From positions 1 to 30,387 of the forward strand of contig CAUVDV010000007.1 in the NCBI GenBank assembly GCA_963550755.1: 30,387 bases of DNA, in the 5' to 3' direction. Origin of the DNA: W11650 sp963550755 (GTDB lineage: Bacteria; Bacillota; Clostridia; Lachnospirales; Vallitaleaceae). Position numbers and translations under genes: made by a program. Below are positions 14,833 through 23,138 of this stretch, piece by piece. The notes beneath the pieces are model-generated. The model did not search any database. It was not told the DNA's origin and worked only from the letters and a program-made list of their open reading frames with translations. Positions within the stretch are counted from its first letter, which is position 1. Each line of letters starts with the position of its first letter.

Positions 14833-16326
14833 ATGTACTATATTGGAATTGATTTGGGCACGTCGGCGGTTAAACTTTTGCTAGTGGCAGAAAACGGACA
14901 GATTAAAAAAACAGTCAGCCGGGAATATCCTTTGCTTTTTCCGCAGCCGGGCTGGAGCGAACAGCGGCCGGAGGATTGGTGGGCGGCGGTGCAGACCGGT
15001 TTAGCGGAGCTGCTGATCGGGATTGATCGGACGCAAGTAGCCGGCATTGGCTGCGGCGGGCAAATGCATGGTTTGGTTATCTTAGATGAAAACGATGAGG
15101 TCATTCGGCCGGCTATTTTGTGGAATGACGGCCGGACGGTGCGGCAAACCGATTATTTAAATCAGATAATCGGCCGGGAAAAACTGTCGAAGTGGACGGC
15201 GAATATTGCTTTTGCCGGATTTACCGCGCCGAAACTTTTGTGGCTGAAAGAAAACGAGCCGGAAAGCTTTGCCCGGATCCATAAGATTATGCTGCCCAAG
15301 GATTATATTAATTATCGCTTGACCGGCGTACACAGTACCGATTATTCCGATGCGGCCGGCACGCTCCTGCTGGACGTAGAGGGAAAAAAATGGTCGCCGG
15401 AGATGCTGGCGGTTTGCGGTATCAGTCAGCACCAGCTGCCGTCGCTTTTGGTCAGCAGCGCACCGATTGGCCGGCTGCTGCCGGTTGTGGCCGATAAGTT
15501 AGGGCTGCTGGAGTCGGTTCAGGTAGTGGCCGGAGCCGGTGATAATGCCGCCGCGGCGGTTGGCACCGGTACGGTTGGAGCAGGCGGCTGTAATATTTCG
15601 CTGGGCACTTCGGGCACGATTTTTATTTCGATGGAACGCTTTGCTGCCGATCCGAACAATGCCCTGCACAGTTTTGTTCACGCCGACGGCGGGTATCATT
15701 GGCTGGGCTGTATGCTGTCGGCAGCCAGCTGCTATAAATGGTTTTGTGAAGATATTTTACAGACGGCCGACTACGCAGCCGAGCAGGCGGCGGTTTCCGC
15801 TGCCCGGCTGGGACGCAGTCATGTCTTCTTTTTGCCTTATTTGATGGGGGAACGCAGTCCGATTAATGACGCCGGTGCCCGCGCCTGTTTTCTGGGCCTA
15901 ACCATGGACAGCAGCCGGGCGGACATGGTTCAGGCGGTGTTAGAGGGGGTGGCGTTTGCTATTCGCGACAGCTTTGAAGCGGCTAAGGCGCAGGGCATTG
16001 CCATCCAGCGCAGTACATTATGCGGCGGCGGCGCCAGGTCAGCCCTATGGCAAAAAATCTTAGCCAATGTCTTGGGGATTCCGCTGGAACTCCCGCAGAC
16101 CGAGGAAGGGCCGGGTTATGGCGGCGCCATGCTGGCCATGGTCGGCTGCGGCCGGTATGATACGGTAGCGGACTGCGCGGCGGCTTTAACCGGCGTAAAG
16201 GCAGTTATCCGGCCGGAAGCAGAGCTGACGGCCCGTTATGAGGAACGCTACCGCAGCTGGCGGCAAATTTACCCGGCCCTGAAAGAGTTGTTCCCCAAAT
16301 TAGCGGTTTTACCAATTAAAGAATAA
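14833..16326 (+). CDS. xylB: Xylulokinase
   Basis: 497 residues. This FGGY-family kinase phosphorylates D-xylulose with ATP to D-xylulose-5-phosphate, feeding the pentose phosphate pathway. The N-terminal phosphate-binding motif is GIDLGTSAVK. Substrate and catalytic regions include GQMHGLV, WNDGR and VAGAGDNAAAAVG with the catalytic Asp. The C-terminal domain contains LCGGGARSALWQ. The frame is open from 14806, but the ATG at 14833 is preferred because CGGAGGGA precedes it and the family N-terminus (MYYIGIDLG) starts there. It follows xylA in the same direction and is likely co-expressed with it. Confidence 0.97.
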   Translation: MYYIGIDLGTSAVKLLLVAENGQIKKTVSREYPLLFPQPGWSEQRPEDWWAAVQTGLAELLIGIDRTQVAGIGCGGQMHGLVILDENDEVIRPAILWNDGRTVRQTDYLNQIIGREKLSKWTANIAFAGFTAPKLLWLKENEPESFARIHKIMLPKDYINYRLTGVHSTDYSDAAGTLLLDVEGKKWSPEMLAVCGISQHQLPSLLVSSAPIGRLLPVVADKLGLLESVQVVAGAGDNAAAAVGTGTVGAGGCNISLGTSGTIFISMERFAADPNNALHSFVHADGGYHWLGCMLSAASCYKWFCEDILQTADYAAEQAAVSAARLGRSHVFFLPYLMGERSPINDAGARACFLGLTMDSSRADMVQAVLEGVAFAIRDSFEAAKAQGIAIQRSTLCGGGARSALWQKILANVLGIPLELPQTEEGPGYGGAMLAMVGCGRYDTVADCAAALTGVKAVIRPEAELTARYEERYRSWRQIYPALKELFPKLAVLPIKE

Positions 16327-16407
16327 AAAAAACGCTGGTCAGCGGCTGGATGCTGGAAAAGGAAACATAGCGAAATTTAGCGGAGAAATCGCCCGGCCAA
16401 AAAATCT

Positions 16408-16464
16408 GAACAAAATTTATAAAAAATATTTTTTTGTTCGGAAAATTACTTGATTTTTTTTCCG
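16408..16464 (+). terminator. Possible AT-rich terminator after xylB
   Basis: Two adjacent inverted repeats lie about 80-140 bases after xylB: GAACAAAA/TTTTGTTC (16408-16415, 16432-16439) and CGGAAAA/TTTTCCG (16439-16445, 16458-16464). T-runs are present, but the stems are weak. Confidence 0.4.
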
Positions 16465-16503
16465 TTTTCGCTTATGATAAAAAACGCAGAAACCCAAATG
16501 GCA

Positions 16504-16699
16504 GGAATTCCGCTTTTGCAGAGGAAAGGCGGCTTTTTCGCGGTCAGCCGCACGAGCGGGAAAAAGGCGCGGCTTAAGGTGCGCCGCGGGGAAGGCTACA
16601 AATGTCAGGCCAGGGAATTAAAAGCGGAATCCATTAAAGAAGGGTCAGCGTTCAGGCGGGTTTTTGGCATATCAGGCATAGTTAGCTGCCTGCCCGAAC
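16504..16699 (+). promoter_or_regulatory. Structured leader upstream of purC
   Basis: A GC-rich stretch without a credible gene contains nested and tandem inverted repeats. The outer helix is GGAATTCCGCTTTT (16504-16517) with AAAAGCGGAATCC (16620-16632), with one bulge. It encloses GCGGCT/AGCCGC (16529-16551) and CGCGGC/GCCGCG (16568-16588). A second hairpin, GTTCAGGCGGG (16650-16660) with CCTGCCCGAAC (16689-16699), has 10 of 11 pairs and ends 12 bases before the purC ribosome binding site. It may be a cis-regulatory RNA. It does not look like the classical purine riboswitch. Confidence 0.5.
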
Positions 16700-16721
16700 G
16701 GAATCAGGAACGGAGGTTATG

Positions 16722-17408
16722 ATGAAAGAAATTTATCGCGGCAAGACGAAGGATGTTTATGATTTGGAAAACGGCCAATATTTGCTGAAGTTTAAGGATG
16801 ATGTCACCGGTACGGACGGCGTGTTTGATCCGGGCGCCAATACGGTTGGTCTGACGATGGAAGGCGCCGGGGAAGCCGGACTGAAGCTGACACAGTTCTT
16901 TTTTGAAAAAATTAACGCGGCCGGCATTGCCACGCATTATGTTAGTGCCGACATCGCCAATCGGACCATGACGGTGCTGCCGGCGGCGGTTTTCGGCGAA
17001 GGCGTTGAGGTGATTTGCCGCTACCGGGCGGTCGGCAGTTTTTTGCGCCGCTACGGCCGATATGTGACCGAGGGGCAAAAGCTGGACGCTTATGTTGAAG
17101 TGACTTTAAAAGATGATGAGCGGAATGATCCGCTGATCACCGAGGAAGCGCTGGATATGCTGGGGATCATGACCCAGCAGGAGTATCGGACGCTGACGGA
17201 AATGACCCGGCAGATCGCTGCGCTGGTCAAAGCGGAACTGGCGAAAAAAGATTTGGAATTATACGATATTAAGTTTGAGTTTGGCCGGATTGGCGCTGAC
17301 CGGAGAATTGCTTTGATTGATGAGATTTCCGGAGGAAATATGAGAGCCTACCGCAATGGCGAGTACATCGAGCCGTTGCGGCTGGAAAAACTGATGCTGG
17401 AAGATTAG
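16722..17408 (+). CDS. purC: Phosphoribosylaminoimidazole-succinocarboxamide synthase (SAICAR synthase)
   Basis: 228 residues. The enzyme joins CAIR and aspartate using ATP in de novo purine synthesis. The N-terminus YRGKTKDVYDLENG and the segment FKDDVTGTDGVFDPGAN are typical of the clostridial type. So are CRYRAVGSFLRRYG, VTLKDDERNDPLI, and the metal/nucleotide region ALIDEISGGNMR. The length fits the single-domain bacterial enzyme. Two start codons are adjacent (16719 and 16722). The second is preferred because GGAGG ends at 16716, leaving 5 bases. No other pur gene is next to it. A strong terminator follows at 17467-17492. Confidence 0.95.
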   Translation: MKEIYRGKTKDVYDLENGQYLLKFKDDVTGTDGVFDPGANTVGLTMEGAGEAGLKLTQFFFEKINAAGIATHYVSADIANRTMTVLPAAVFGEGVEVICRYRAVGSFLRRYGRYVTEGQKLDAYVEVTLKDDERNDPLITEEALDMLGIMTQQEYRTLTEMTRQIAALVKAELAKKDLELYDIKFEFGRIGADRRIALIDEISGGNMRAYRNGEYIEPLRLEKLMLED

Positions 17409-17466
17409 GCCGGCGTAAATACCACCGGCATAGTTAAGTTGGCAGAAAAACACTTGCTAAACTATC

Positions 17467-17492
17467 AAAAATCCTCGAAAGAGGATTTTTTT
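17467..17492 (+). terminator. Intrinsic terminator after purC
   Basis: AAAAATCCTC, a GAAA tetraloop and GAGGATTTTT form a perfect 10-pair hairpin that continues into a T-run (17486-17492). It is a textbook Rho-independent terminator about 58 bases after the purC stop. Confidence 0.9.
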
Positions 17493-17599
17493 GCGCAGAA
17501 AAATAATTTTTTTGGAAATACAGCGCGCGGCGACACAGCGGCGAGCTTGACAAATTGCAGCGGCTTCTTTTTAAAATTTGGGAGAAAGGTGGAATCTGA

Positions 17600-17628
17600 T
17601 TTACTTTTAATCGGGGCTGTGCTAAGAT
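17600..17628 (+). promoter_or_regulatory. Possible promoter of the enoyl-CoA hydratase gene
   Basis: TTTACT (17600-17605) and TAAGAT (17623-17628) are separated by 17 bases, with 4 of 6 matches each. It lies after the purC terminator and about 90 bases before the next gene. A GC palindrome, GCCGCC-G-GGCGGC (17661-17673), follows in the leader. Confidence 0.4.
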
Positions 17629-17715
17629 AAGAATAATGCTTGAAGCGGCAGGGTTTACGCGCCGCCGGGCGGCAACCAAAAAAAGAGGCCGGCGGGCAGT
17701 CGGGAAAGGATGCGT

Positions 17716-18489
17716 ATGGAACATAAATATCTTCTTGTTACTGTGGAAAATAATGTGGCAGTCGTGACATTTCATCGTCCGGAAGCATTAAATGCTTTAA
17801 ACTCCGCTGTTTTAGCCGAACTGGATCAGACGATTGATGTTTTGGCGGCGGATCCGGCGGTGCGGGTAATCGTTTTTACCGGCGAGGGAAAAAGCTTTAT
17901 TGCCGGCGCGGATCTGGATGAGCTCGGAAATGCCCGCGGCTTTGAGGTAATTGAATATTCCCGGCGGGGGCGGGATCTTTTCCGCAAAATAGAATTATTG
18001 CCCAAAGCGACGATCGCGGCAGTTAATGGCTATGCCTTTGGCGGCGGCTTTGAGTTTTTGCTGTGCTGTGATATTCGGATTGCTTGTGAAAAAGCGAGCC
18101 TTGCCATGCCGGAAGCAACTTTCGGCATTACCCCGGGCTTTAATGGCAGCATTCGGCTGCCGCGGGAAGTGGGTCTGGCCAAAGCAAAAGAATTGCTTTT
18201 TACCGGCAAACGGATTAAAGCGGCCGAAGCATTGGAGATGGGAGTGCTAAATCAAGTAACCGATATGGAAGGCTTTTGGCCGGCGGTTATGGCGATGGCC
18301 GGTCAAATTGCCGATAACTCAGCCACCTCGGTTGAATTAATTAAAACGCAGATAACCGCCGGACTTGACGCCGGCTTTGACGCAGCCAAAGAAGTGGAAA
18401 TGGGCTATATGGCAGCCGCCTTTGGCACGAAAGATCAAATCGAGGGCTACGCTGCCTTTAAGCAAAAGCGCAAACCGGTTTATCGGTAG
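17716..18489 (+). CDS. Enoyl-CoA hydratase/isomerase family (crotonase) protein
   Basis: 257 residues. Crotonase-fold enzymes act on acyl-CoA thioesters, most often adding water to 2-enoyl-CoA. The oxyanion-hole segments are visible as FIAGADLDEL (about residues 60-70) and GYAFGGGFEFLL (about 105-116). Both catalytic glutamates of hydratases appear to be kept, in GGGFE and in MPEATFGITPGFNGSIRL. A short-chain (crotonyl/3-hydroxybutyryl-CoA) role is plausible but not proven, because no butyrate-pathway genes are adjacent. Two in-frame ATGs exist, at 17710 and 17716. The second is chosen because GAAAGG lies 6 bases upstream of it but touches the first. Confidence 0.88.
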   Translation: MEHKYLLVTVENNVAVVTFHRPEALNALNSAVLAELDQTIDVLAADPAVRVIVFTGEGKSFIAGADLDELGNARGFEVIEYSRRGRDLFRKIELLPKATIAAVNGYAFGGGFEFLLCCDIRIACEKASLAMPEATFGITPGFNGSIRLPREVGLAKAKELLFTGKRIKAAEALEMGVLNQVTDMEGFWPAVMAMAGQIADNSATSVELIKTQITAGLDAGFDAAKEVEMGYMAAAFGTKDQIEGYAAFKQKRKPVYR

Positions 18490-18502
18490 ACAAGTGCTTT
18501 CG

Positions 18503-18586
18503 CCGGACGGCTGCGGCGCTTATTGCCGGTACCGGCGGGCGCCGATTAAAGCGGACAGAGCCTCAAAAGCTGGCTGCCGCCGTCGG
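18503..18586. repeat. GC-rich nested inverted repeat after the hydratase gene
   Basis: A 12-base perfect palindrome GCCGGTACCGGC (18525-18536) is enclosed by CGGCGC/GCGCCG (18514-18519, 18539-18544). This is enclosed in turn by CCGGACGGCTGC (18503-18514) and GCCGCCGTCGG (18576-18586), which pair with bulges. There is no T-run. It could end the transcript, regulate the next gene, or be a small repeat element. Confidence 0.4.
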
Positions 18587-18652
18587 AAGGTGCTTCAGGC
18601 AGGGGAAAACGGAGTAAAAAAATGAAAATAGAAAGGAAAAACGGCGCAGAAA

Positions 18653-19450
18653 ATGATTAAGCTGATTTTAGCGGATATGGATGGAACGCTTTTAAATAGC
18701 AGCCATCAGCTGCCGGAACAAACAATGGACACGATTCGTCAGCTGGCGGCTCGGGGGATTCGCTTCGGGGTGGCCAGCGGCCGGGAATATGACAACATCA
18801 GAGAATATTTTCCGGAACTGGCCGATGAAATGATTATCGTGGCTGATAACGGCACTTTGATTTATGATAAAACCGAGGAGATTTATCTTGATGTGCTGCT
18901 GGGCGAGGAAGTGGAAAGGATCGTGCGCCGGCTGCGGGAAATTCCCGGAACATGGATTGTCCTGTGCGGCAGGAAAATGAGTTATATTGAGTGCCAGGCG
19001 GAGAAACGGGAGATTATTGCGGCGATAGCCCATAATTTTTATGAAAACGTGGAATTGACCGAAGATATTTGCGCCCGGACAAAGGATGAACAAATTATGG
19101 AAATTTCACTGTTTTGTGAGAACGGCGCCGCTATGGTCGAGCCGGAGCTAGGGTGGCTGACCGGGGACTATCAGATTTTTGTGTCCGGCTCAAACTGGAT
19201 CGATATTTTAAACAAAAGCGCCGGCAAGGGCAACGCCGTCAAACGCCTGCAGGCCAGGTATGGCTGGCGGCCGGAAGAATGTATGGCCTTTGGTGATTAC
19301 TTTAACGATATGGCAATGCTGGAAAATGTGGGAGAAAGCTACGCTATGGCTAACGCTCAGCCGGAGGTGCAGCTGGCGGCCAAATATATTGCGCCGACCA
19401 ATGAAGAGGGCGGCGTGATTCAGGTACTGCGGCAAAGATTTGAGCTGTAA
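18653..19450 (+). CDS. HAD-superfamily hydrolase, Cof type
   Basis: 265 residues, normal for the Cof/YidA-type sugar-phosphatase group with a C2 cap. Motif I is LADMDGTLL, with both aspartates. Motif II is FGVASGR, motif III contains the Lys of SAGKGNAVK, and motif IV is MAFGDYFNDMAML. Members remove phosphate from sugar phosphates, nucleotides or cofactors in the cytoplasm, and the substrate here cannot be told from sequence. The ribosome binding site is unclear: the nearest purine run, AAAGGAAAAA, is rather far upstream. It is followed 32 bases later by the DUF2179 gene and probably shares its transcript. Confidence 0.9.
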   Translation: MIKLILADMDGTLLNSSHQLPEQTMDTIRQLAARGIRFGVASGREYDNIREYFPELADEMIIVADNGTLIYDKTEEIYLDVLLGEEVERIVRRLREIPGTWIVLCGRKMSYIECQAEKREIIAAIAHNFYENVELTEDICARTKDEQIMEISLFCENGAAMVEPELGWLTGDYQIFVSGSNWIDILNKSAGKGNAVKRLQARYGWRPEECMAFGDYFNDMAMLENVGESYAMANAQPEVQLAAKYIAPTNEEGGVIQVLRQRFEL

Positions 19451-19482
19451 ACGGGCAAAGTGCAGCGGCAAGGGGTAGAAAA

Positions 19483-19995
19483 ATGATTTGGTACTATTTG
19501 ATGATATTTTTGGTGAAGGTTCTGGAAGTAACCTTAGGTACGGTCCGGCTGGTGCTGATTACCAAGGGAGAAAAAGTCAAGGGCGCGATTCTGGGCGTGG
19601 TGGAAGCTTTTATCTGGCTGGCTCTAGTGTCGACGGTACTGGATAATGTAACGGAAGATCCGATCAAGGCGGTCCTATATGGAGTCGGCTTCGGCGTCGG
19701 TAATTTTTTAGGCTCGCTTTTGGAGGAAAAGCTGGCGCTGGGGACCAGCCGGATTGAGATTATCGTTTTGCAGGAGCATGAGGCGGAACTGACAGCGACG
19801 CTCAGGGCGGCCGGGTTTGCAGTAACAGTGATGGAAGGATATGGCAAGGACTATGCCCGCAAAATCCTGATTAGTATTGTCAAACGCAAGCAGGTCAAGC
19901 AATATGTGGAAATTGCCAAGAAAAATCAAAAAAATGCCGTGATTACGGTGTCCGAAAGCAAACCGGTTTACGGCGGCTTTGGGATTTGTAAATGA
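19483..19995 (+). CDS. DUF2179 / UPF0316 family membrane protein (YebE-like)
   Basis: 170 residues. Three hydrophobic segments fill the first 85 residues or so, including FLVKVLEVTLGTVRLVLITKG and a glycine-rich third helix. A soluble C-terminal domain of about 80 residues (IEIIVLQEHEAELTATLRAAG onward) matches the DUF2179 arrangement seen in Bacillus YebE and relatives. The molecular role of this family is not established. DUF2179-like domains resemble small regulatory ligand-binding folds. It lies 32 bases after the HAD gene. A short AAGGGG site precedes the start. Confidence 0.82.
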   Translation: MIWYYLMIFLVKVLEVTLGTVRLVLITKGEKVKGAILGVVEAFIWLALVSTVLDNVTEDPIKAVLYGVGFGVGNFLGSLLEEKLALGTSRIEIIVLQEHEAELTATLRAAGFAVTVMEGYGKDYARKILISIVKRKQVKQYVEIAKKNQKNAVITVSESKPVYGGFGICK

Positions 19996-20094
19996 ATTTA
20001 CCGCCGGTGGGTAAGAGCCTTTCTGTTACAACGAGCTACATTGGAGTTAAGGCATAAAATTTGAGTAAAAAAATAGAAAATAAAAAGAAATATA

Positions 20095-20123
20095 TTGCAA
20101 TTCTTCTTAATATACGTTAAAAT
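20095..20123 (+). promoter_or_regulatory. Promoter of the glgCD operon
   Basis: TTGCAA (20095-20100) and TAAAAT (20118-20123) are separated by 17 bases in an AT-rich stretch. The expected leader is about 90 bases long. Confidence 0.55.
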
Positions 20124-20221
20124 AACATTAAGAAATTTATTAATTTCGAAAAAAACACAGTATAAATATACAAGACTGACCGGGTTACTTTAGTTAAACT
20201 GCTTAAAGAGGGAGTGATGAA

Positions 20222-21505
20222 ATGGTGGCAAAAGAAATGATCGGCTTACTATTGGCCGGAGGACAGGGAAGCAGACTGGGAATTTTAACATCATCGACCG
20301 CCAAGCCGGCAGTGCCGTACGGCGGAAAATATCGAATTATTGATTTTCCGCTGAGTAACTGCGTAAATTCAGGAATTGATACGGTAGGAGTTTTTACCCA
20401 GTATCAGCCGCTGGAACTAAACGCGCATATCGGCATCGGCAAACCGTGGGACTTAGACCGGATCAACGGAGGAGTGACGATTCTTTCGCCCTTTACCAGC
20501 GAGGAAAATAACGACTGGTTCAAGGGGACAGCCAATGCGGTTTTCCAGAACATTCATTACATTGACAAGATCAATCCCCAGTACGTAGTAATTTTGTCAG
20601 GCGATCATATTTATAAGATGAATTATGCCAAAATGCTGGAAGATCACAAGAAAAACAAGGCGGACGGAACGATTTCGGTGTTTGAGGTACCGTGGGAAGA
20701 CGCGCACCGTTTTGGCATTATGAATACGGATGAAAGCAGAAAAATCGTGGAATTTGAGGAAAAGCCGCAGCAGCCGAAAAATAATCTGGCCTCGATGGGC
20801 GTATATATTTTTACCTGGAGCGTTTTGCGCGAATACCTGATCCGGGATAATCAAAATCCGAACTCGGATTATGATTTCGGCAAAAATGTCATTCCCATGA
20901 TGCTTGAGGAAGGTCGGGCGATGTATGCGTATCCCTTTGCCGGATACTGGAAAGACGTCGGAACGATTGACGCTTACTGGGAATCAAATATGGATTTGAT
21001 TAAACTGGTGCCGGAGTTTGATTTATTTGACCGTTCATGGAAGATTTACACCAATAATCCGGGCATGCCGGCACACTATGTCGGGAGCTCGGGAAGCGTT
21101 AAAACTTCCATTGTCGGCGAGGGCAGCCAGATTTACGGAGTGGTGCGCAATTCCATCATTTTCCCCAATGTTATGGTTGGTGAGGGGGCGTATATTGAAA
21201 ACTCAATTGTGATGCAGGGCTGCGTGATTGAAAGAAACGCCAAGGTGTGGAAATCTATTTTAGCGGCGGGCGTCACGGTCGGCGAAGAAACAGAAATCGG
21301 CATTGGCGAGGATGTTCCCAATAAATTAAAGCCCAAGCTGTACTATACCGGCATTACGGTAATCGGCGAGGACGCGGCGGTCCCGGCCGGCAAAAAAATA
21401 GGTAAAAACGTGGCCATCCACCACGGAGCGGGGGAAGAAGATTTTCCGGCGAATGAAATAGCTTCTGGCGAAACGATCTTTAAAGGAGGCGTAGCTCATG
21501 AATAA
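20222..21505 (+). CDS. glgC: Glucose-1-phosphate adenylyltransferase (ADP-glucose pyrophosphorylase)
   Basis: 427 residues. It makes ADP-glucose from glucose-1-phosphate and ATP, the committed step of glycogen synthesis. The nucleotide-binding loop LLAGGQGSRLG and the following TAKPAVPYGGKYRIIDFPLSN region are intact. LSGDHIYKMNY holds the catalytic Asp region, and YWKDVGTIDAYWE is the sugar-phosphate region. The C-terminal part has the left-handed beta-helix repeats. A GGGAG site precedes the ATG. Its last 8 bases overlap the start of glgD, giving coupled translation of the two subunits. The genes for glycogen synthase and branching enzyme are not in this window. Confidence 0.97.
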   Translation: MVAKEMIGLLLAGGQGSRLGILTSSTAKPAVPYGGKYRIIDFPLSNCVNSGIDTVGVFTQYQPLELNAHIGIGKPWDLDRINGGVTILSPFTSEENNDWFKGTANAVFQNIHYIDKINPQYVVILSGDHIYKMNYAKMLEDHKKNKADGTISVFEVPWEDAHRFGIMNTDESRKIVEFEEKPQQPKNNLASMGVYIFTWSVLREYLIRDNQNPNSDYDFGKNVIPMMLEEGRAMYAYPFAGYWKDVGTIDAYWESNMDLIKLVPEFDLFDRSWKIYTNNPGMPAHYVGSSGSVKTSIVGEGSQIYGVVRNSIIFPNVMVGEGAYIENSIVMQGCVIERNAKVWKSILAAGVTVGEETEIGIGEDVPNKLKPKLYYTGITVIGEDAAVPAGKKIGKNVAIHHGAGEEDFPANEIASGETIFKGGVAHE

Positions 21506-22619
21506 TATTTTTGGCATCATTACCACCGGTAATCAAAAACCGCTGTTGGGGGAATTGGCGATGAAACGTTCGATTTCGGCATTGCCGATTGCCGGCAAGT
21601 ACCGGGCGATTGACTTTGTTTTGTCCAATATGGTTAACTCCGGCATTGATAAGGTCGGCGTGGTGACACAGTACAGCTTTCGCTCTTTGACGGATCACCT
21701 GGGTGCCGGTAAGGAATGGGATCTTGATCGGCGTAATGAGGGGCTTTACCTCTTCCCGCCGTATTTGTCGATGGAGCATAAGGGCTGGTATCAGGGTACG
21801 GCTGACGGTATGTATCAGAACATGTCTTTCCTGAAGCGCTCGCATGAGGAATATGTGCTGATTACAACCGGCAACTGCATTTATTCCACAACGTATAATG
21901 ATCTTCTGGAAAAGCATATCGAATCCGGCGCCGATATTACCATGATGTACTATGATATGGCCGGCGTATCGGCGGAGGAATTGAAAGAATTCGGCCTGAT
22001 TCGCTTAAACGAGGAAGGACGGGTGATTGATCTGCAGGAAAAGCCGCTTTCGCCCAAGGGGAGTCTGGTTTCGATGGCGGTGTATGTTTTAAGGCGGGAG
22101 CTGTTAATTGAGCTTTTAGAGGAAGCGTTTGCCCATGGTCATTATGACTTTGTTAAGGATATTTTGATCCGCAAGCTGAATGATTTAAAAATTTACGGCT
22201 ATGAGTACAAGGGTTATTGGCGGGTGGTTAATACTATCAATTGGTATTATAAAGTTAATATGGACTTTTTAAGGCCGGAAGTCCGGCAGGATTTATTCGG
22301 GCAGGGCAAGACGGTATTTACCAAGGTTAAGGATGAAACACCGGCCAAATACAATCCGGAGGCGGAAGTGAAAAATTCGATTGTGGCTGATGGCTGCATC
22401 ATTGAGGGCTATGTCGAAAACAGTATTTTGTTCCGCGGCGTCAGGGTCGGTAAAAATTCGCGGGTAGTCAACAGCATTATTATGCAGGGCTCAATCATTG
22501 AAAACGACGTTAGCCTGGAGCACGTTATTTTTGATAAGGAAATCGTCATTACGGCCAATCATTCGCTCAAAGGCGAGCCGGGCGCACCGGTGATTGTGGC
22601 CAAGAAAAGCCGGATTTAA
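21498..22619 (+). CDS. glgD: GlgD, regulatory subunit of ADP-glucose pyrophosphorylase
   Basis: 373 residues, the usual GlgD length, shorter than GlgC. In Firmicutes GlgD is a paralogue that associates with GlgC and raises its activity. The N-terminus is clearly related (IAGKYRAIDFVLSNMVNSGIDKVGV), but the GGQGSRLG nucleotide loop is replaced by TTGNQKPLLGEL, in line with loss of catalysis. A C-terminal hexapeptide-repeat beta-helix is visible (KNSIVADGCIIEGYVENSIL region). AAAGGAGG lies inside the end of glgC, just before the overlapping ATG. The operon ends in a strong terminator. Confidence 0.95.
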   Translation: MNNIFGIITTGNQKPLLGELAMKRSISALPIAGKYRAIDFVLSNMVNSGIDKVGVVTQYSFRSLTDHLGAGKEWDLDRRNEGLYLFPPYLSMEHKGWYQGTADGMYQNMSFLKRSHEEYVLITTGNCIYSTTYNDLLEKHIESGADITMMYYDMAGVSAEELKEFGLIRLNEEGRVIDLQEKPLSPKGSLVSMAVYVLRRELLIELLEEAFAHGHYDFVKDILIRKLNDLKIYGYEYKGYWRVVNTINWYYKVNMDFLRPEVRQDLFGQGKTVFTKVKDETPAKYNPEAEVKNSIVADGCIIEGYVENSILFRGVRVGKNSRVVNSIIMQGSIIENDVSLEHVIFDKEIVITANHSLKGEPGAPVIVAKKSRI

Positions 22620-22651
22620 AGCACTTTGGCTGGATTGGCAGCCGAATCTTA

Positions 22652-22688
22652 AAAAAACCCCTGATGCGGCCAGCTTTAGGGGTTTTTT
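22652..22688 (+). terminator. Intrinsic terminator after glgD
   Basis: AAAAAACCCCT (22652-22662) pairs with AGGGGTTTTTT (22678-22688) around a 15-base loop, and the T-run forms the 3' arm. The ribosome binding site of the next gene starts only a few bases later. Confidence 0.85.
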
Positions 22689-22703
22689 CAAGGAGAAGAT
22701 TTT

Positions 22704-23138
22704 ATGAAATGTTTAATTATTGACGACGATAAGTTTGAGCGGGACGGGCTGGTTTATCTGCTGCGGCAAATGGGCTTCGGGCTGGAGTTCATTGATGTGA
22801 AAAACGGCCGTTTGGGGCTGGAGGTGCTGGCCAAGGAAAATATTGATATTGTTATTACCGATATTAAAATGCCGGTCATGGACGGCATGACTTTTTTAGA
22901 AAAGGCCAACGTGATGAAACCGGACGCGGCCTATATTATTTACAGCGGGTATAATGATTTTGTCTATGCCAAACAGGCGCTGTCGCTTAATGTCCTTGAT
23001 TTTTTAGTCAAACCGGTGGATGAGGAAGAATTAGATAAAGTGATAAGGCAGGCACTGGCTGCTGTGCAGGGGAAGCGCCAGGCGGAAATGCAGACAGGTT
23101 TAAACCGGTCAGGAAACGAATCCCGATTTGAAGTTTGA
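22704..23138 (+). pseudogene. Response regulator truncated after its receiver domain
   Basis: 144 residues. The receiver domain (about 1-125) is intact, with an acidic pocket DDD at 7-9, phospho-acceptor Asp53 in ITDIKMP, the conserved Ser81 and Lys103 in VKP. It resembles YesN-type regulators, which normally continue for some 250-400 residues to an AraC DNA-binding domain. Here the protein stops about 20 residues after the receiver, where the DNA switches to another gene. AAGGAG precedes the ATG. The matching sensor kinase is also missing. A stable stand-alone receiver is possible, but the neighbouring gene fragments argue for a deletion remnant. Confidence 0.75.

Noticed and set aside
16504..16699. 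Classical purine riboswitch before purC
   Set aside because: The pairing layout and loop sequences do not match the known three-way purine aptamer, so I only call it a structured leader.
16450..16722. 90-residue plus-strand frame upstream of purC
   Set aside because: No ribosome binding site and no recognisable family. It runs through the inverted-repeat leader, so it is better explained as structured non-coding DNA.
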